A DNA stretch of 64,000 nt from MGBC163016 sp964649145 (lineage in GTDB: Bacteria > Actinomycetota > Coriobacteriia > Coriobacteriales > Eggerthellaceae): positions 1 to 64,000 of the forward strand of contig CAZYOQ010000005.1 in assembly GCA_964649145.1 (NCBI GenBank), in the 5' to 3' direction. How positions within the stretch are numbered: position 1 is the stretch's first letter; every line of letters starts with the position of its first letter. The position numbers and the translations under genes were made by a program. The notes under the pieces are model-generated. The model did no database searches. It had not been told where the DNA came from and worked only from the letters and a program-made list of their open reading frames with translations. Positions 17,536 through 27,156 of the stretch are shown in pieces.

Positions 17536-17611
17536 TTATTGTGGAAAACACGTTAGTCTTAAGTTGATAGAGTGTTAAAACGTAGTGGAAAACGATGTAA
17601 AGGGAGCACAA

Positions 17612-19951
17612 ATGCCGCAATCAATCATAAAACGAGACGGACGCACCACCGAGTTCCACGTAGAAAAGATAGCAGCTGCTATCGAGAAGGCTTTCCAGGC
17701 TTGCGCGGCAATGCAGGATCGTTCTGTTGCTAACGACATCGCGCAAAAAGTCGTTCAAAAGCTTGACGATGGAGCAATTGAGGGCACGCCTACAGTAGAA
17801 GGCGTACAGGACATTGTAGAAGAGACCTTGATTGAGTCTGGCTTTGTTCAGACCGCTAAGGCCTACATACTCTACCGTGCCGAACGCAGCAGGGTTCGCG
17901 ATGTCAACTCGCGCCTCATTCAGACACTCAAAGACATCACCTTCTCTAAAGCTGCAGATTCCGACCTTAAGCGAGAGAACGCCAATATCAACGCCGACAC
18001 AGCTATGGGAACCATGCTTAAGTACGGTTCTGAAGCCGCAAAGCAGTTCTACGAGATGTGTGTGATAGACCCGAAGTTTGCAAAAGCACATCGCGAAGGT
18101 GACATTCATATCCATGATATGGATTTTTACACGCTTACCACAACATGCTGCCAGATCGAGCTTCGTAAACTCTTTAAGAACGGGTTTTCCACAGGGCATG
18201 GCGTGCTCCGTGAGCCTAACGATATTTCAAGCTATGCCGCACTTGCCTGCATTGCTATTCAGTCCAACCAAAACGACCAGCATGGAGGACAATCTGTTTG
18301 CGATTTCGACTATGGTTTAGCCGAAGGTGTGCGTAAGACTCATAGACGCCTCTTCAAGAAACACCTAGCCGAGGCTCTTGATCTTCTCACAGATATACAA
18401 GAGCCAAAAGCATGGGCAGAAAACACCCTTGCAAACATCGAGGAGAAAACAGGTAAGTGGGCTTCCCTTGACCTCGATCCTGAATACAAGTCGCTTCTTG
18501 AGGAGAGCCTGAGCAAAGAAGGAATCACAGAATCAGACGTTTCAACCATCATGAAATACACGGTAAAGAATGCCGAATCTGATACAGACCGTAATACCTT
18601 CCAGGCGATGGAGGCTTTGGTTCACAACCTAAATACCATGCATTCTCGTGCAGGTGCGCAAACACCGTTCAGCTCGGTCAATTATGGAATGGATACTTCG
18701 CCGGAAGGCCGTATGGTTATAAAGAACATGCTCTTGGCCACAGAAGAGGGTCTTGGAAACGGAGAGACTCCAATCTTCCCGGTGCAGATTTTCCGAGTGA
18801 AAGAGGGTGTGAACTATAACCCAGAAGACCCGAACTACGACTTGTTTAAGCTCGCAATGCACTGCTCAGCTAAGAGATTGTTCCCGAACTTCAGTTTCCT
18901 TGATGCTCCGTTCAACCTGCAGTATTACAAAGGTACTCCTGAAACCGAGATCGCATACATGGGTTGTCGTACCCGCGTTATGGGCAATGTTTACGACCCA
19001 GACCGCGAGATTACCCCAGGAAGAGGAAATCTTTCCTTTACGTCCATCAACCTCCCGCGCTTAGCTATTCGCGCGAAAGGTGATATCGATTTGTTCTTCG
19101 ACTTGCTCGATTCTAAGCTTGCCCTTGTAACTGGGCAGTTGAAGGAACGCTTCGAGATTCAGGCAAGACTAAAGGTATACAATTCTCCTTTCCTGATGGG
19201 GCAAGGTGTTTGGATCGATTCCGAAAAACTTAAGCGCACAGACGAGCAGCGCGAGGTTCTAAAGCACGGCACCCTTACAACAGGGTTCATTGGTTTAGCC
19301 GAATGCCTGAAGGCTCTCACTGGCAAGCATCATGGCGAAAGCGAAGAGGCGCAGCGCCTAGGGCTTGAGATCATCGGGCATATGCGCAACTACTGCGATC
19401 GTGTTTCAGCGCAGGAGAAAATGAACTTTACGCTTATTGCGACCCCTGCAGAAGGCCTTTCTGGACGTTTTGTTAAGCTTGACCGCGAGCGCTACGGAAG
19501 CATTGAGGGCGTTACCGATCGCGACTATTACACCAATGGCTTCCATGTTCCGGTATATTACGATATTTCCGCATTCGACAAAATTGCGAAAGAAGCGCCA
19601 TATCATGCGCTTACCAATGGTGGCCATATCAGCTACATCGAACTCGATGGCGACCCGACAGAAAACCTTGAGGCATTTGAGTCGGTTATCCGCTTTATGA
19701 AGGAAAGTGGCATGGGCTATGGGTCGATCAATCATCCAGTCGACCGTGACCCAGAGTGCGGCTTCAACGGAATTATCGGCGACGAGTGCCCTAAATGCGG
19801 TCGCAAAGAGATGTATGATGCCTCAGGCGAATACGATGGCATGGAATTCGAGCGTATCCGCCGCATAACCGGATACCTTGTAGGTACTCTTGAGCGCTTC
19901 AATGACGCAAAACGTGCCGAAGAGGCAGACCGCGTTAAGCATCGCATATAA
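17612..19951 (+). CDS. nrdD: Anaerobic ribonucleoside-triphosphate reductase (class III)
   Basis: Glycyl-radical enzyme that reduces ribonucleoside triphosphates for DNA synthesis without oxygen. The N-terminal ATP-cone (about 1-95, IIKRDGRTTEFHVEKI) senses ATP/dATP. The C-terminus has a zinc-site cysteine cluster (PECGFNG and CPKCGR) and the radical loop RRITGYLVG with Gly754. ATG at 17612 is chosen because AAAGGGAG sits just upstream; a GTG nine codons earlier is open but lacks such a site. It has 779 residues. The activase nrdG is about 25 kb away instead of adjacent. Regulation by NrdR is likely from the upstream boxes. Confidence 0.96.
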   Translation: MPQSIIKRDGRTTEFHVEKIAAAIEKAFQACAAMQDRSVANDIAQKVVQKLDDGAIEGTPTVEGVQDIVEETLIESGFVQTAKAYILYRAERSRVRDVNSRLIQTLKDITFSKAADSDLKRENANINADTAMGTMLKYGSEAAKQFYEMCVIDPKFAKAHREGDIHIHDMDFYTLTTTCCQIELRKLFKNGFSTGHGVLREPNDISSYAALACIAIQSNQNDQHGGQSVCDFDYGLAEGVRKTHRRLFKKHLAEALDLLTDIQEPKAWAENTLANIEEKTGKWASLDLDPEYKSLLEESLSKEGITESDVSTIMKYTVKNAESDTDRNTFQAMEALVHNLNTMHSRAGAQTPFSSVNYGMDTSPEGRMVIKNMLLATEEGLGNGETPIFPVQIFRVKEGVNYNPEDPNYDLFKLAMHCSAKRLFPNFSFLDAPFNLQYYKGTPETEIAYMGCRTRVMGNVYDPDREITPGRGNLSFTSINLPRLAIRAKGDIDLFFDLLDSKLALVTGQLKERFEIQARLKVYNSPFLMGQGVWIDSEKLKRTDEQREVLKHGTLTTGFIGLAECLKALTGKHHGESEEAQRLGLEIIGHMRNYCDRVSAQEKMNFTLIATPAEGLSGRFVKLDRERYGSIEGVTDRDYYTNGFHVPVYYDISAFDKIAKEAPYHALTNGGHISYIELDGDPTENLEAFESVIRFMKESGMGYGSINHPVDRDPECGFNGIIGDECPKCGRKEMYDASGEYDGMEFERIRRITGYLVGTLERFNDAKRAEEADRVKHRI

Positions 19952-19984
19952 AAAGCTTGAAATAAATGCAAAGTTCACGAATTT

Positions 19985-20010
19985 AAGGGTGCCATTAGGC
20001 ACCCTTTTCT
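19985..20010 (+). terminator. Rho-independent terminator of nrdD
   Basis: AAGGGTGCC and GGCACCCTT form a nine-bp stem around an ATTA loop, followed by TTTCT. It lies 33 bp after the nrdD stop. The remaining 19952-20229 region is AT-rich with no gene. Confidence 0.9.
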
Positions 20011-20229
20011 TACAATACAAACAACCTCAAACAACAAGTACTCTACAAAAAAATAGGTCGAAAAGAACACGCTAAAAATGTTAATTACGAAGAAGGAAAA
20101 GGCAAAAAGTTTAGATTATTTAGTAAAAGCTAAGGCGCATGTCATACAAGTCCCAAAATCAACAAATACATTCTTAATAATTCCAAGCCCGTTTGTTAAA
20201 AACCAGGAAAAGTACCAGAGGTAGCATAC

Positions 20230-21651
20230 ATGGTCTTTTCGAGCCTAATATTCCTATTCGGATTCTTAAGCGTTTATCTCGCTATATACTTTTTCGTTTC
20301 CGATCGTGCAAAAAACGTGGTTCTTTTAGTGGCTTCACTTATTTTTTATGCGTGGAGCGGCCCTCAATTTTTGCTGCTACTTGTGGGCGAGGCGCTTATT
20401 AGTTGGTTTAGTGCTGTAAGAGTTGCGAGGTCAAACAGTATTTATACACGCAAGTTCTGGCTAATTTTGGGTATCGTTTGTCTGCTCGCACTGCTTGTGT
20501 ATTTCAAATATGCGGTCTGGATTCTTGGGAATATACAGTCTGTATTTGGAGTGCCCGAGCTCATTCCCGAGATCATCTTACCAATCGGAATATCCTTCTA
20601 CACTTTTCAACTTATCTCATATATGGCCGATGTCTATACGCGCAAGGTCGAGGCGCAACCGGCGTTTTGGAAAGTACTTCTTTATGCGTCGATGTTTTTC
20701 CAGTGCATCGCAGGCCCAATTGTGAGATATGACACAGTCGAGCACGAGATAGATTCGCGAAAGATATCGACAAACGATATATATTTAGGCGTGCGCCGTT
20801 TTTGTATTGGGCTTGCGAAAAAAGCCGTCTTGGCGAATTCTTGTGCGCAAGTAGCAGATACCCTTTTACCAATTGGCACAGAATCGCTCATGGTGGAACC
20901 TGTTAGCGCACTTTGGCTTGGAATGCTTTTTTATATGCTGCAGATCTACTTCGATTTCAGCGCGTATTCAGACATGGCCATTGGCATGGGTCGCATGATT
21001 GGCTTTCACTTCCTCGAGAACTTTAATTATCCGTATTTGTGTTCATCGGTGCAGGATTTCTGGCGTCGCTGGCACATATCCCTTTCTAGCTTCTTTCGGG
21101 ACTATATCTACATCCCGCTGGGAGGGTCGCGCTGTTCTTCGATAAAAATCGTGCGAAATATGACAGTTGTGTGGTTTTTGACCGGTCTTTGGCATGGCGC
21201 GTCATGGAACTACATTCTTTGGGGGCTTTACTACCTGGTATTTTTGCTGTTTGAACGCTTCGTTGTTAAGGGTCGCTTGCCGAAGGTCGTAAATCATATC
21301 TATGCGCTTGTAGTGGTTTATTTTGGATGGGTGCTGTTCAAATTCGAGGACTTCGGTGAGCTTGGGCACGTGATTGTTTCGATGTTTGGTTTAGGTGGCG
21401 TGCCATTTACGGGTCTTGAGGTTCAAACGCTTTTCATGCAAAACATTTTCTTGCTCATTTTCTGCATAATTGCATGCACAAATTTGGGTAAGTACCTGCA
21501 TGCATGGCTATATCGGGCGGCTAAGAATAATAACATCGCCTTTAAGGTGTTCAATGTGAGCGAAGTTATAACGCCAATCGCACTTTTATTGATATCTGTT
21601 CTAGCCCTTACAGGTGCAAGTTATAACCCGTTTATCTATTTCCAGTTTTAG
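20230..21651 (+). CDS. MBOAT family O-acyltransferase (AlgI/DltB-like)
   Basis: Polytopic membrane protein of 473 residues starting MVFSSLIFLFGFLSVYLA, typical of AlgI-type enzymes. These enzymes pass acyl (often acetyl) groups across the membrane onto extracellular polymers. The family core appears as DFSAYSDMAIGMGRMIGF, FWRRWHISLSSFFRDYIYIP, and GLWHGASWNYILWG, which carries the putative catalytic histidine near residue 321. The following gene encodes a DHHW/AlgX-like partner 18 bp downstream, so the two probably work together on a surface polysaccharide or other polymer. The substrate cannot be read from the sequence. An AGAGG site precedes the ATG. Confidence 0.92.
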   Translation: MVFSSLIFLFGFLSVYLAIYFFVSDRAKNVVLLVASLIFYAWSGPQFLLLLVGEALISWFSAVRVARSNSIYTRKFWLILGIVCLLALLVYFKYAVWILGNIQSVFGVPELIPEIILPIGISFYTFQLISYMADVYTRKVEAQPAFWKVLLYASMFFQCIAGPIVRYDTVEHEIDSRKISTNDIYLGVRRFCIGLAKKAVLANSCAQVADTLLPIGTESLMVEPVSALWLGMLFYMLQIYFDFSAYSDMAIGMGRMIGFHFLENFNYPYLCSSVQDFWRRWHISLSSFFRDYIYIPLGGSRCSSIKIVRNMTVVWFLTGLWHGASWNYILWGLYYLVFLLFERFVVKGRLPKVVNHIYALVVVYFGWVLFKFEDFGELGHVIVSMFGLGGVPFTGLEVQTLFMQNIFLLIFCIIACTNLGKYLHAWLYRAAKNNNIAFKVFNVSEVITPIALLLISVLALTGASYNPFIYFQF

Positions 21652-21669
21652 CCAAGAGAGGAGGTTTCA

Positions 21670-23043
21670 GTGAACGGGCAAGATACAAATTCAGTTCAAG
21701 AGCGCGGCCGTTTGCGCAAGACAAACAGATTCTCGAAGCGCCAAGCAGAAGAAATTGAAGGAGCTAGAGGCCTTGTCATAAAGATTTTCGCTGGAATCTT
21801 GGTTCTTGGCTTTGTTTTAGGTATTGCGTTTTTCTTGCGCCCGACGGTCTCACAGGTGGAAAACCGCAATCTCACGACTTTCCCGGAGCTTACATTGGAA
21901 ACATTTCTTAACGGGCAGTTCTTTAGCGATGTTTCGCTATGGTATGCAGACACCTTCCCATTTCGCGAGCAGCTGGTTAGTCTTGACCAAGTTATGGAAT
22001 CGGCCTTTGGACTGACAGGAGATGTGCAGATGGTGGGTGGAACCGAGGTGACAGACGAGATTCCCGAAGACGCACAACCTCAAGAGATCGAAACTGATTC
22101 TAAAGAAGAGGTTGAGGCTCCTAACGAGCGGGTAATGGCTGAAGAAATCCAAGATAGCATCACCAAAGGTCTTTATGTGAAAAACGGGGCAGCGTATAAC
22201 ATCTATTACTTTAGTAAGGAATCGGTTCAAAAGTACGCTAAGGCTATTAACTCATGCGCAAGCGAATTGCAGGACTCCGCAACTGTCTATTCGATACTTG
22301 TTCCGAACAATTCAGGGGCGATGCTAACCGAACAGGAATTGACAGACCTAGGCGGAAGCGACCAGGCGCAGGCAATTAAGTATTTCTATAGCCTTTATTC
22401 TGAGAATGTAGTTAGTGTGGACATTTTAGACGAGCTTCGAAACCACAACGACGAATACCTCTATTTCAAAACAGACCATCACTGGACACAACTAGGCGCA
22501 TACTATGCCTACCTTTGCTTTAGTCAGGCAGCAGGGCTTGAGCCTGTAGACATTAACACGCTTGAAACTATGACATTTGAACCTTTCTTAGGTTCTTATT
22601 ATCAGGAGCTTTTAAACGATACGATGAAGAACAATCCCGACTACGTTTTAGCCTATATTCCTGCTGATACAAACGATATGAAGTATAAAGAGCAGGACGG
22701 AGACAAGTGGAAAAAGTCGAACGTGATTCTAGACGTCACGGGGTGGAACCATGCCTCACTCTACAACACATTTATTGCCGGTGATGAGCCAATTGAGAAA
22801 ATCGAGAATCCCAAGCTTGATGACAATTCGAGCGTGCTTGTGGTCAAAGACTCGTTCGGAAACGCTTTTGTACCCTGGCTGGTTGACAACTATCAGTACA
22901 TTTATGTCATAGACTTTCGTTACTATGATGGCAGTATTCCGGAGTTCGTGAAAAATAAAGGTATACAGAATGTGCTTTTTTTGAATAATATCTCGATGGC
23001 AGGAACCACTACCGTTGCAGAAAAACTACAATCAATGATGTAG
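21670..23043 (+). CDS. DHHW family membrane-anchored SGNH-like protein
   Basis: 457 residues with a cytoplasmic basic N-terminus, one membrane anchor (about 35-57, IFAGILVLGFVLGIAFFL) and an extracellular domain. The family features NRNLTTFPELT, a DHHW-type motif (TDHHWTQLGAYYAY) and LVVKDSFGNAFVPWL near the end are present. Related AlgJ/AlgX proteins are acyltransferase partners of MBOAT proteins, and the direct MBOAT neighbour supports that role. The start is GTG after a strong GAGGAGG. An acidic spacer lies at about 125-160 (DEIPEDAQPQEIETDSKEE). The acetylated substrate is unknown. Confidence 0.87.
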   Translation: MNGQDTNSVQERGRLRKTNRFSKRQAEEIEGARGLVIKIFAGILVLGFVLGIAFFLRPTVSQVENRNLTTFPELTLETFLNGQFFSDVSLWYADTFPFREQLVSLDQVMESAFGLTGDVQMVGGTEVTDEIPEDAQPQEIETDSKEEVEAPNERVMAEEIQDSITKGLYVKNGAAYNIYYFSKESVQKYAKAINSCASELQDSATVYSILVPNNSGAMLTEQELTDLGGSDQAQAIKYFYSLYSENVVSVDILDELRNHNDEYLYFKTDHHWTQLGAYYAYLCFSQAAGLEPVDINTLETMTFEPFLGSYYQELLNDTMKNNPDYVLAYIPADTNDMKYKEQDGDKWKKSNVILDVTGWNHASLYNTFIAGDEPIEKIENPKLDDNSSVLVVKDSFGNAFVPWLVDNYQYIYVIDFRYYDGSIPEFVKNKGIQNVLFLNNISMAGTTTVAEKLQSMM

Positions 23044-23067
23044 GAGGGGTTTCGTTAAGATTTAAAA

Positions 23068-26000
23068 ATGTTGCAACTTAAAAATATCCGCAAGTCATAC
23101 ACTACGGGCGACTTCACACAAACCGCTCTAGATGGTGTTTCGGTCGCTTTTCGTGATAGCGAATTCGTTGCGATATTAGGCCCTTCCGGATCTGGTAAGA
23201 CCACATTACTCAATATCATCGGGGGTCTTGATAAATACGACTCGGGCGAATTAATAGTCGATGGCATATCCACCAAGGAATTCAAAGACCGCGATTGGGA
23301 CACATATCGCAACAATCGCGTTGGCTTTGTTTTTCAAAGCTATAACCTAATTCCGCATCAAACCGTTCTTCAAAACGTGGAATTAGCTCTTACTCTTTCA
23401 GGGGTGGGGCGTGAAGAACGCGTGCAACGAGCCAAAGATGCGCTAGAGGCCGTAGGTCTTGGCGAACATATTAACAAGCACCCAAATCAACTTTCTGGTG
23501 GTCAGATGCAGCGCGTCGCTATAGCACGTGCGCTTATAAACGACCCTGAGATACTTCTTGCTGATGAGCCTACAGGTGCGCTCGACTCAAAGACGAGCGT
23601 ACAGATTATGGATTTGCTCACAGAAATATCTAAAGACAGGCTTGTGGTTATGGTTACCCACAACCCCGAGCTTGCAGACCTTTATGCGACTCGGACGGTC
23701 AATCTGTCTGATGGCAAGATTACAGACGACTCGTCTACCTATGAGCCAACCGCGAATGAGCTGGCTTATGTATCGAAAAAACAAATTCGCCGCACGAAGA
23801 TGAGCTTTTTGACAGCTCTAGGGCTTTCTTTCAACAATCTCATGACGAAGAAGGGCCGCACTATCATGACGGCCTTTGCAGGTTCTATCGGGATAATTGG
23901 CATTGCGGCGATTCTTGCACTGGCTAACGGCGTGAACGACTACATCGCCAGCATCGAGGAAGAGACCCTTTCTAGCTATCCGCTACAGATCACTTCTACC
24001 GGGTTTGATATCACATCGATGATGGTTTCTAGTATGGATATTGTGCAAGGCGATGACCAAGACAATTCTGAAACATCTACAAATGTCGAAGACACTGTAG
24101 TTGGCGAGGCTAACATTTTGAACAGGATGTTTGACAGTGTGGGTTCAAACGATCTTGCCTCTCTCAAAGAATATCTCGACAGTAATGGAGGCAATATCAA
24201 TGAATATACCAACGACATCGAATATACCTACAATGTAACGCCGCAGATCTTTGCTGCCGATACCTCTGATGGCGTAAAGCAGATAAATCCCGACAAATCG
24301 TTTAACATGCTAGGACTCGGATCTTCTATTACTTCTAGCGGTGTTATGTCGTCGATGATGTCTACGGACATATTTGAAGAGATGACCGGCACGATAGAGA
24401 TGGCTCAAGAGACTTACGATCTTAAAGCTGGTCATTGGCCTGAGAATTATAACGAGTGCGTTTTGGTTTTAACTGATAACGGGCGCGTGAGCGACTTTAT
24501 GATGTATGTACTTGGCCTTCGCGACAGGGACGTGCTAGACGACATGGTCAAGGCCTTCATTAACGAGGAAGAGGTGACAACCGAGGTTGACGACGACTCG
24601 GTCTTCACTTACAAAGACTTCCTAAATCTTAAGATGAAACTCGTAAGTTCTGCCGACTATTACAAATATGACGAGGAATACGGCGTCTGGGTGGATAAAT
24701 CCGAAGACGAGAAGCGAATGAAGAAGCTTGTCGACAAGGGCGAAGATATAGTTATCTCGGGCATCATTCAACCGAAATCTGACTCCCAGTCGAACATGAT
24801 GAGCTCTGGTATCTATTACACGTCTGATTTAGTTGATCACATAATCGAGGTATCGGGCAGCAAACAAGTGGTGAAAGACCAGCTTGAAGATACTAAGACC
24901 GATGTGTTTTCCGGGAAGTCTTTCGCTGAACAAGACGATGACGAAATGAGCGATTTCGACATGTCGTCGATGTTCACTATAGATACCGGGGCTATTCAGG
25001 CTGCATTTACGGTAGACACATCGAAGCTGCAACTTGATTTAAGCTCGCTTGATTTAGATATGGATAGCTCTAGTTTGCCCGAGATGCCGAAGATGGATTT
25101 GGAGTCGGCTTTAAAGGATTTAAATCTCGATACCTCCGAAACCGAAAATTCGGAAGACTCTAGCACCATGACACAGGCGTTTTCGCAGATCGCAAACGGG
25201 CTGATTCAGGCCTACATGGCAGCCTATCAGCAGGCACTTGCTGCGGGAACAACACCGCCTACAATTGAGGAATTCATGCAGACAGATGCCGCGCAGGCAA
25301 TCATCAATGAGGCCACTTCCTCCATCACTAAAGAACAAGAAGAGGCTATGAGCAAGATGAAGACGAGCCTCCAAGAAGAGATCTCTGAAAAACTTCAGGC
25401 CTATCTTACCGAATACATGACAAGCTATATGACACAAGTGACAGACGAGCTTACGTCCCAGATGAGCACCGTCATGAAAAATGCCATGGCTAAGGCGATG
25501 AACCAGCTTTCATCGCAAATGAGCTCGGCAATGAGCATTGATACCGACAAGTTCAAAGAAGCCTTCAAGTTCAATATGGATGAAGAAGAGCTCACTGACC
25601 TTATTATGTCTTTGATGAACAGCGAGGAGGCTTCCTTTGACGGCAACCTCGCGAAGCTTGACTATGCTCTTGTCGATAAACCTTATGAGATTGATATTTT
25701 CCCGAAGAATTTCGAGGATAAGCAAAAGGTTATAGACATTTTGGATGCCTATAACGACGACATGAATTCCACTGGTCAAGAAGACAAGGCTATTACGTAT
25801 ACCGATATAGTGGGTGCGCTGATGAGCTCGGTGACAACTATTATCGACATGATTTCATATGTGCTTATCGCGTTTGTGTCTATTTCGCTTGTAGTGTCTT
25901 CGATCATGATTGGGGTTATTACATATATAAGTGTGCTTGAACGCAAGAAAGAGATAGGGATTTTGCGCGCAATTGGTGCGAGCAAAGGCAATATTTCTGA

Positions 26001-26253
26001 AGTTTTCAATGCGGAAACCGTGATCGAGGGGCTTATTGCAGGCATTTTGGGTGTTGGTGTGACGGCACTTGCCTGCATCCCAGCTAGCGCGATTGTTTAT
26101 GCTAACTTCAATGTGCCCAACGTTGCCCAGCTTCCTTGGCAAGCGGCCGTGATTTTGGTATGCATAAGCGTGGTGCTAACGTTTGTGGCTGGGTTGATAC
26201 CGGCATCAAGTGCCAGCCGTCGCGACCCTGTAGAGGCGCTTCGCAGCGAATAA
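23068..26253 (+). CDS. MacB-type ABC transporter, fused ATPase and permease with large extracellular domain
   Basis: 1061 residues. The N-terminal ATPase (1-230) has Walker A GPSGSGKTT (about 39-47), signature LSGGQMQRVAIARAL and Walker B ILLADEPTGALDS. One membrane segment follows at about 264-288, then a very large outside domain (about 290-910), then FtsX-like membrane segments (about 915-1055) with the coupling region LERKKEIGILRAIGASKGNI. MacB-type proteins work as mechanotransmitters on lipoproteins, peptides or envelope substrates rather than classic channels. The outer domain contains a Met/Gln/Ser-rich helical region at about 690-850. It starts 24 bp after the DHHW gene, so it may share its transcript; the substrate is unknown. 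Confidence 0.92.
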   Translation: MLQLKNIRKSYTTGDFTQTALDGVSVAFRDSEFVAILGPSGSGKTTLLNIIGGLDKYDSGELIVDGISTKEFKDRDWDTYRNNRVGFVFQSYNLIPHQTVLQNVELALTLSGVGREERVQRAKDALEAVGLGEHINKHPNQLSGGQMQRVAIARALINDPEILLADEPTGALDSKTSVQIMDLLTEISKDRLVVMVTHNPELADLYATRTVNLSDGKITDDSSTYEPTANELAYVSKKQIRRTKMSFLTALGLSFNNLMTKKGRTIMTAFAGSIGIIGIAAILALANGVNDYIASIEEETLSSYPLQITSTGFDITSMMVSSMDIVQGDDQDNSETSTNVEDTVVGEANILNRMFDSVGSNDLASLKEYLDSNGGNINEYTNDIEYTYNVTPQIFAADTSDGVKQINPDKSFNMLGLGSSITSSGVMSSMMSTDIFEEMTGTIEMAQETYDLKAGHWPENYNECVLVLTDNGRVSDFMMYVLGLRDRDVLDDMVKAFINEEEVTTEVDDDSVFTYKDFLNLKMKLVSSADYYKYDEEYGVWVDKSEDEKRMKKLVDKGEDIVISGIIQPKSDSQSNMMSSGIYYTSDLVDHIIEVSGSKQVVKDQLEDTKTDVFSGKSFAEQDDDEMSDFDMSSMFTIDTGAIQAAFTVDTSKLQLDLSSLDLDMDSSSLPEMPKMDLESALKDLNLDTSETENSEDSSTMTQAFSQIANGLIQAYMAAYQQALAAGTTPPTIEEFMQTDAAQAIINEATSSITKEQEEAMSKMKTSLQEEISEKLQAYLTEYMTSYMTQVTDELTSQMSTVMKNAMAKAMNQLSSQMSSAMSIDTDKFKEAFKFNMDEEELTDLIMSLMNSEEASFDGNLAKLDYALVDKPYEIDIFPKNFEDKQKVIDILDAYNDDMNSTGQEDKAITYTDIVGALMSSVTTIIDMISYVLIAFVSISLVVSSIMIGVITYISVLERKKEIGILRAIGASKGNISEVFNAETVIEGLIAGILGVGVTALACIPASAIVYANFNVPNVAQLPWQAAVILVCISVVLTFVAGLIPASSASRRDPVEALRSE

Positions 26254-26384
26254 GGATTTGTTGAACTTAGGTAGGCCTTGTTTGCTTAAAACTTAATGCC
26301 TTGCTTGTGCTTTATCGTTTGCTCTTTGCATTTATACAAGCAGGTTAAATGAAAACGATTATTGGTGTGTAAAAGGAGATGTCT

Positions 26385-26966
26385 ATGTCTAAAAGAGCTG
26401 CGATTTTCATAGCGGATGGGTCAGAGGCGATTGAAGTTATAGCGACTGCCGACACCCTTTCTCGTGGTGGAGTCAAGGTAGATCTTGTTAGTGCTATGAG
26501 AGACAGAGATGTGGCGTTAACGCAAGGCTTGTTTACGAAGGCCAAGATGCTCGACAGCGAATTTGACCCGAATATTTATGATGTCGTGGTCGTGCCCGGC
26601 GGTTCAACAGGAGTAGAGAATCTCTCGAAAAACGCTCCCTTAGCAGATGCACTTTGCAAGTTTATGGAAGAGGGGAAATGTGTGGCTTCTATTTGTGCTG
26701 GACCTACCATACTTGCCTCGCTTGGCCTTCTAGAAGGACGAAAGGCTACATGTTATCCGGGCTGTCAAACAGAGTTCCCTGAAGATGTGTATCAAGATGT
26801 GATTGGCGTACTTACAGACTATAACCTCATAACAGCGTCAGGGCCTGCACAGGCCGTAGAGTTCGGCTTGGCTATTTTGCGAGTGCTTTTAGGCGTTGAA
26901 GCGGCAGAAAATGTAGCATCCGGCATGTTGGTACAAACTAACGCTTCGCAAAGCAGCGTTTCTTAG
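26385..26966 (+). CDS. DJ-1/PfpI family protein (YajL/ThiJ-like)
   Basis: Single-domain flavodoxin-like protein of 193 residues. The nucleophile elbow cysteine is in ASICAGPTILASLG, with the partner glutamate in ADGSEAIE and the GGSTGVENL loop. Family members act as deglycase-like or chaperone-like stress proteins, and the exact activity is disputed. AAAGGAG ends directly before an ATG at 26379, which leaves no spacing, so the second ATG at 26385 is preferred. The 3' end carries a hairpin (AACGCT/AGCGTT, followed by TTCTT) that may help termination. Confidence 0.9.
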   Translation: MSKRAAIFIADGSEAIEVIATADTLSRGGVKVDLVSAMRDRDVALTQGLFTKAKMLDSEFDPNIYDVVVVPGGSTGVENLSKNAPLADALCKFMEEGKCVASICAGPTILASLGLLEGRKATCYPGCQTEFPEDVYQDVIGVLTDYNLITASGPAQAVEFGLAILRVLLGVEAAENVASGMLVQTNASQSSVS

Positions 26967-27006
26967 CAGGACGCTGAAAGAAGAAGATAGATGGGCGGGC
27001 ATTTTC

Positions 27007-27078
27007 TTTACACGTTACAGGATCTGATTAAGAAATCAAATCAATTGGGCTCTATGTCCCAGCGCCACAGCGTGTAAA
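27007..27078 (+). other. Structured intergenic element, possible leader or small RNA
   Basis: TTTACACG (27007-27014) and CGTGTAAA (27071-27078) could close a 72-base element containing two short inner hairpins (TGAT/ATCA and TGGGC/GTCCCA). It ends before a TATAAT at 27112-27117, so it belongs to the end of the upstream transcript or to a separate small RNA. No known family was recognised. Confidence 0.25.
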
Positions 27079-27156
27079 TGTCGCTCGTGCGCTTAAAACG
27101 CACTCATACTCTATAATTGACTCTAACTATATCAATAATCTTGAAAGGCTCGATAC

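Noticed and set aside
17585..17611. Longer NrdD start (GTG)
   Set aside because: No ribosome site; AAAGGGAG supports ATG 17612, which gives the usual N-terminus.
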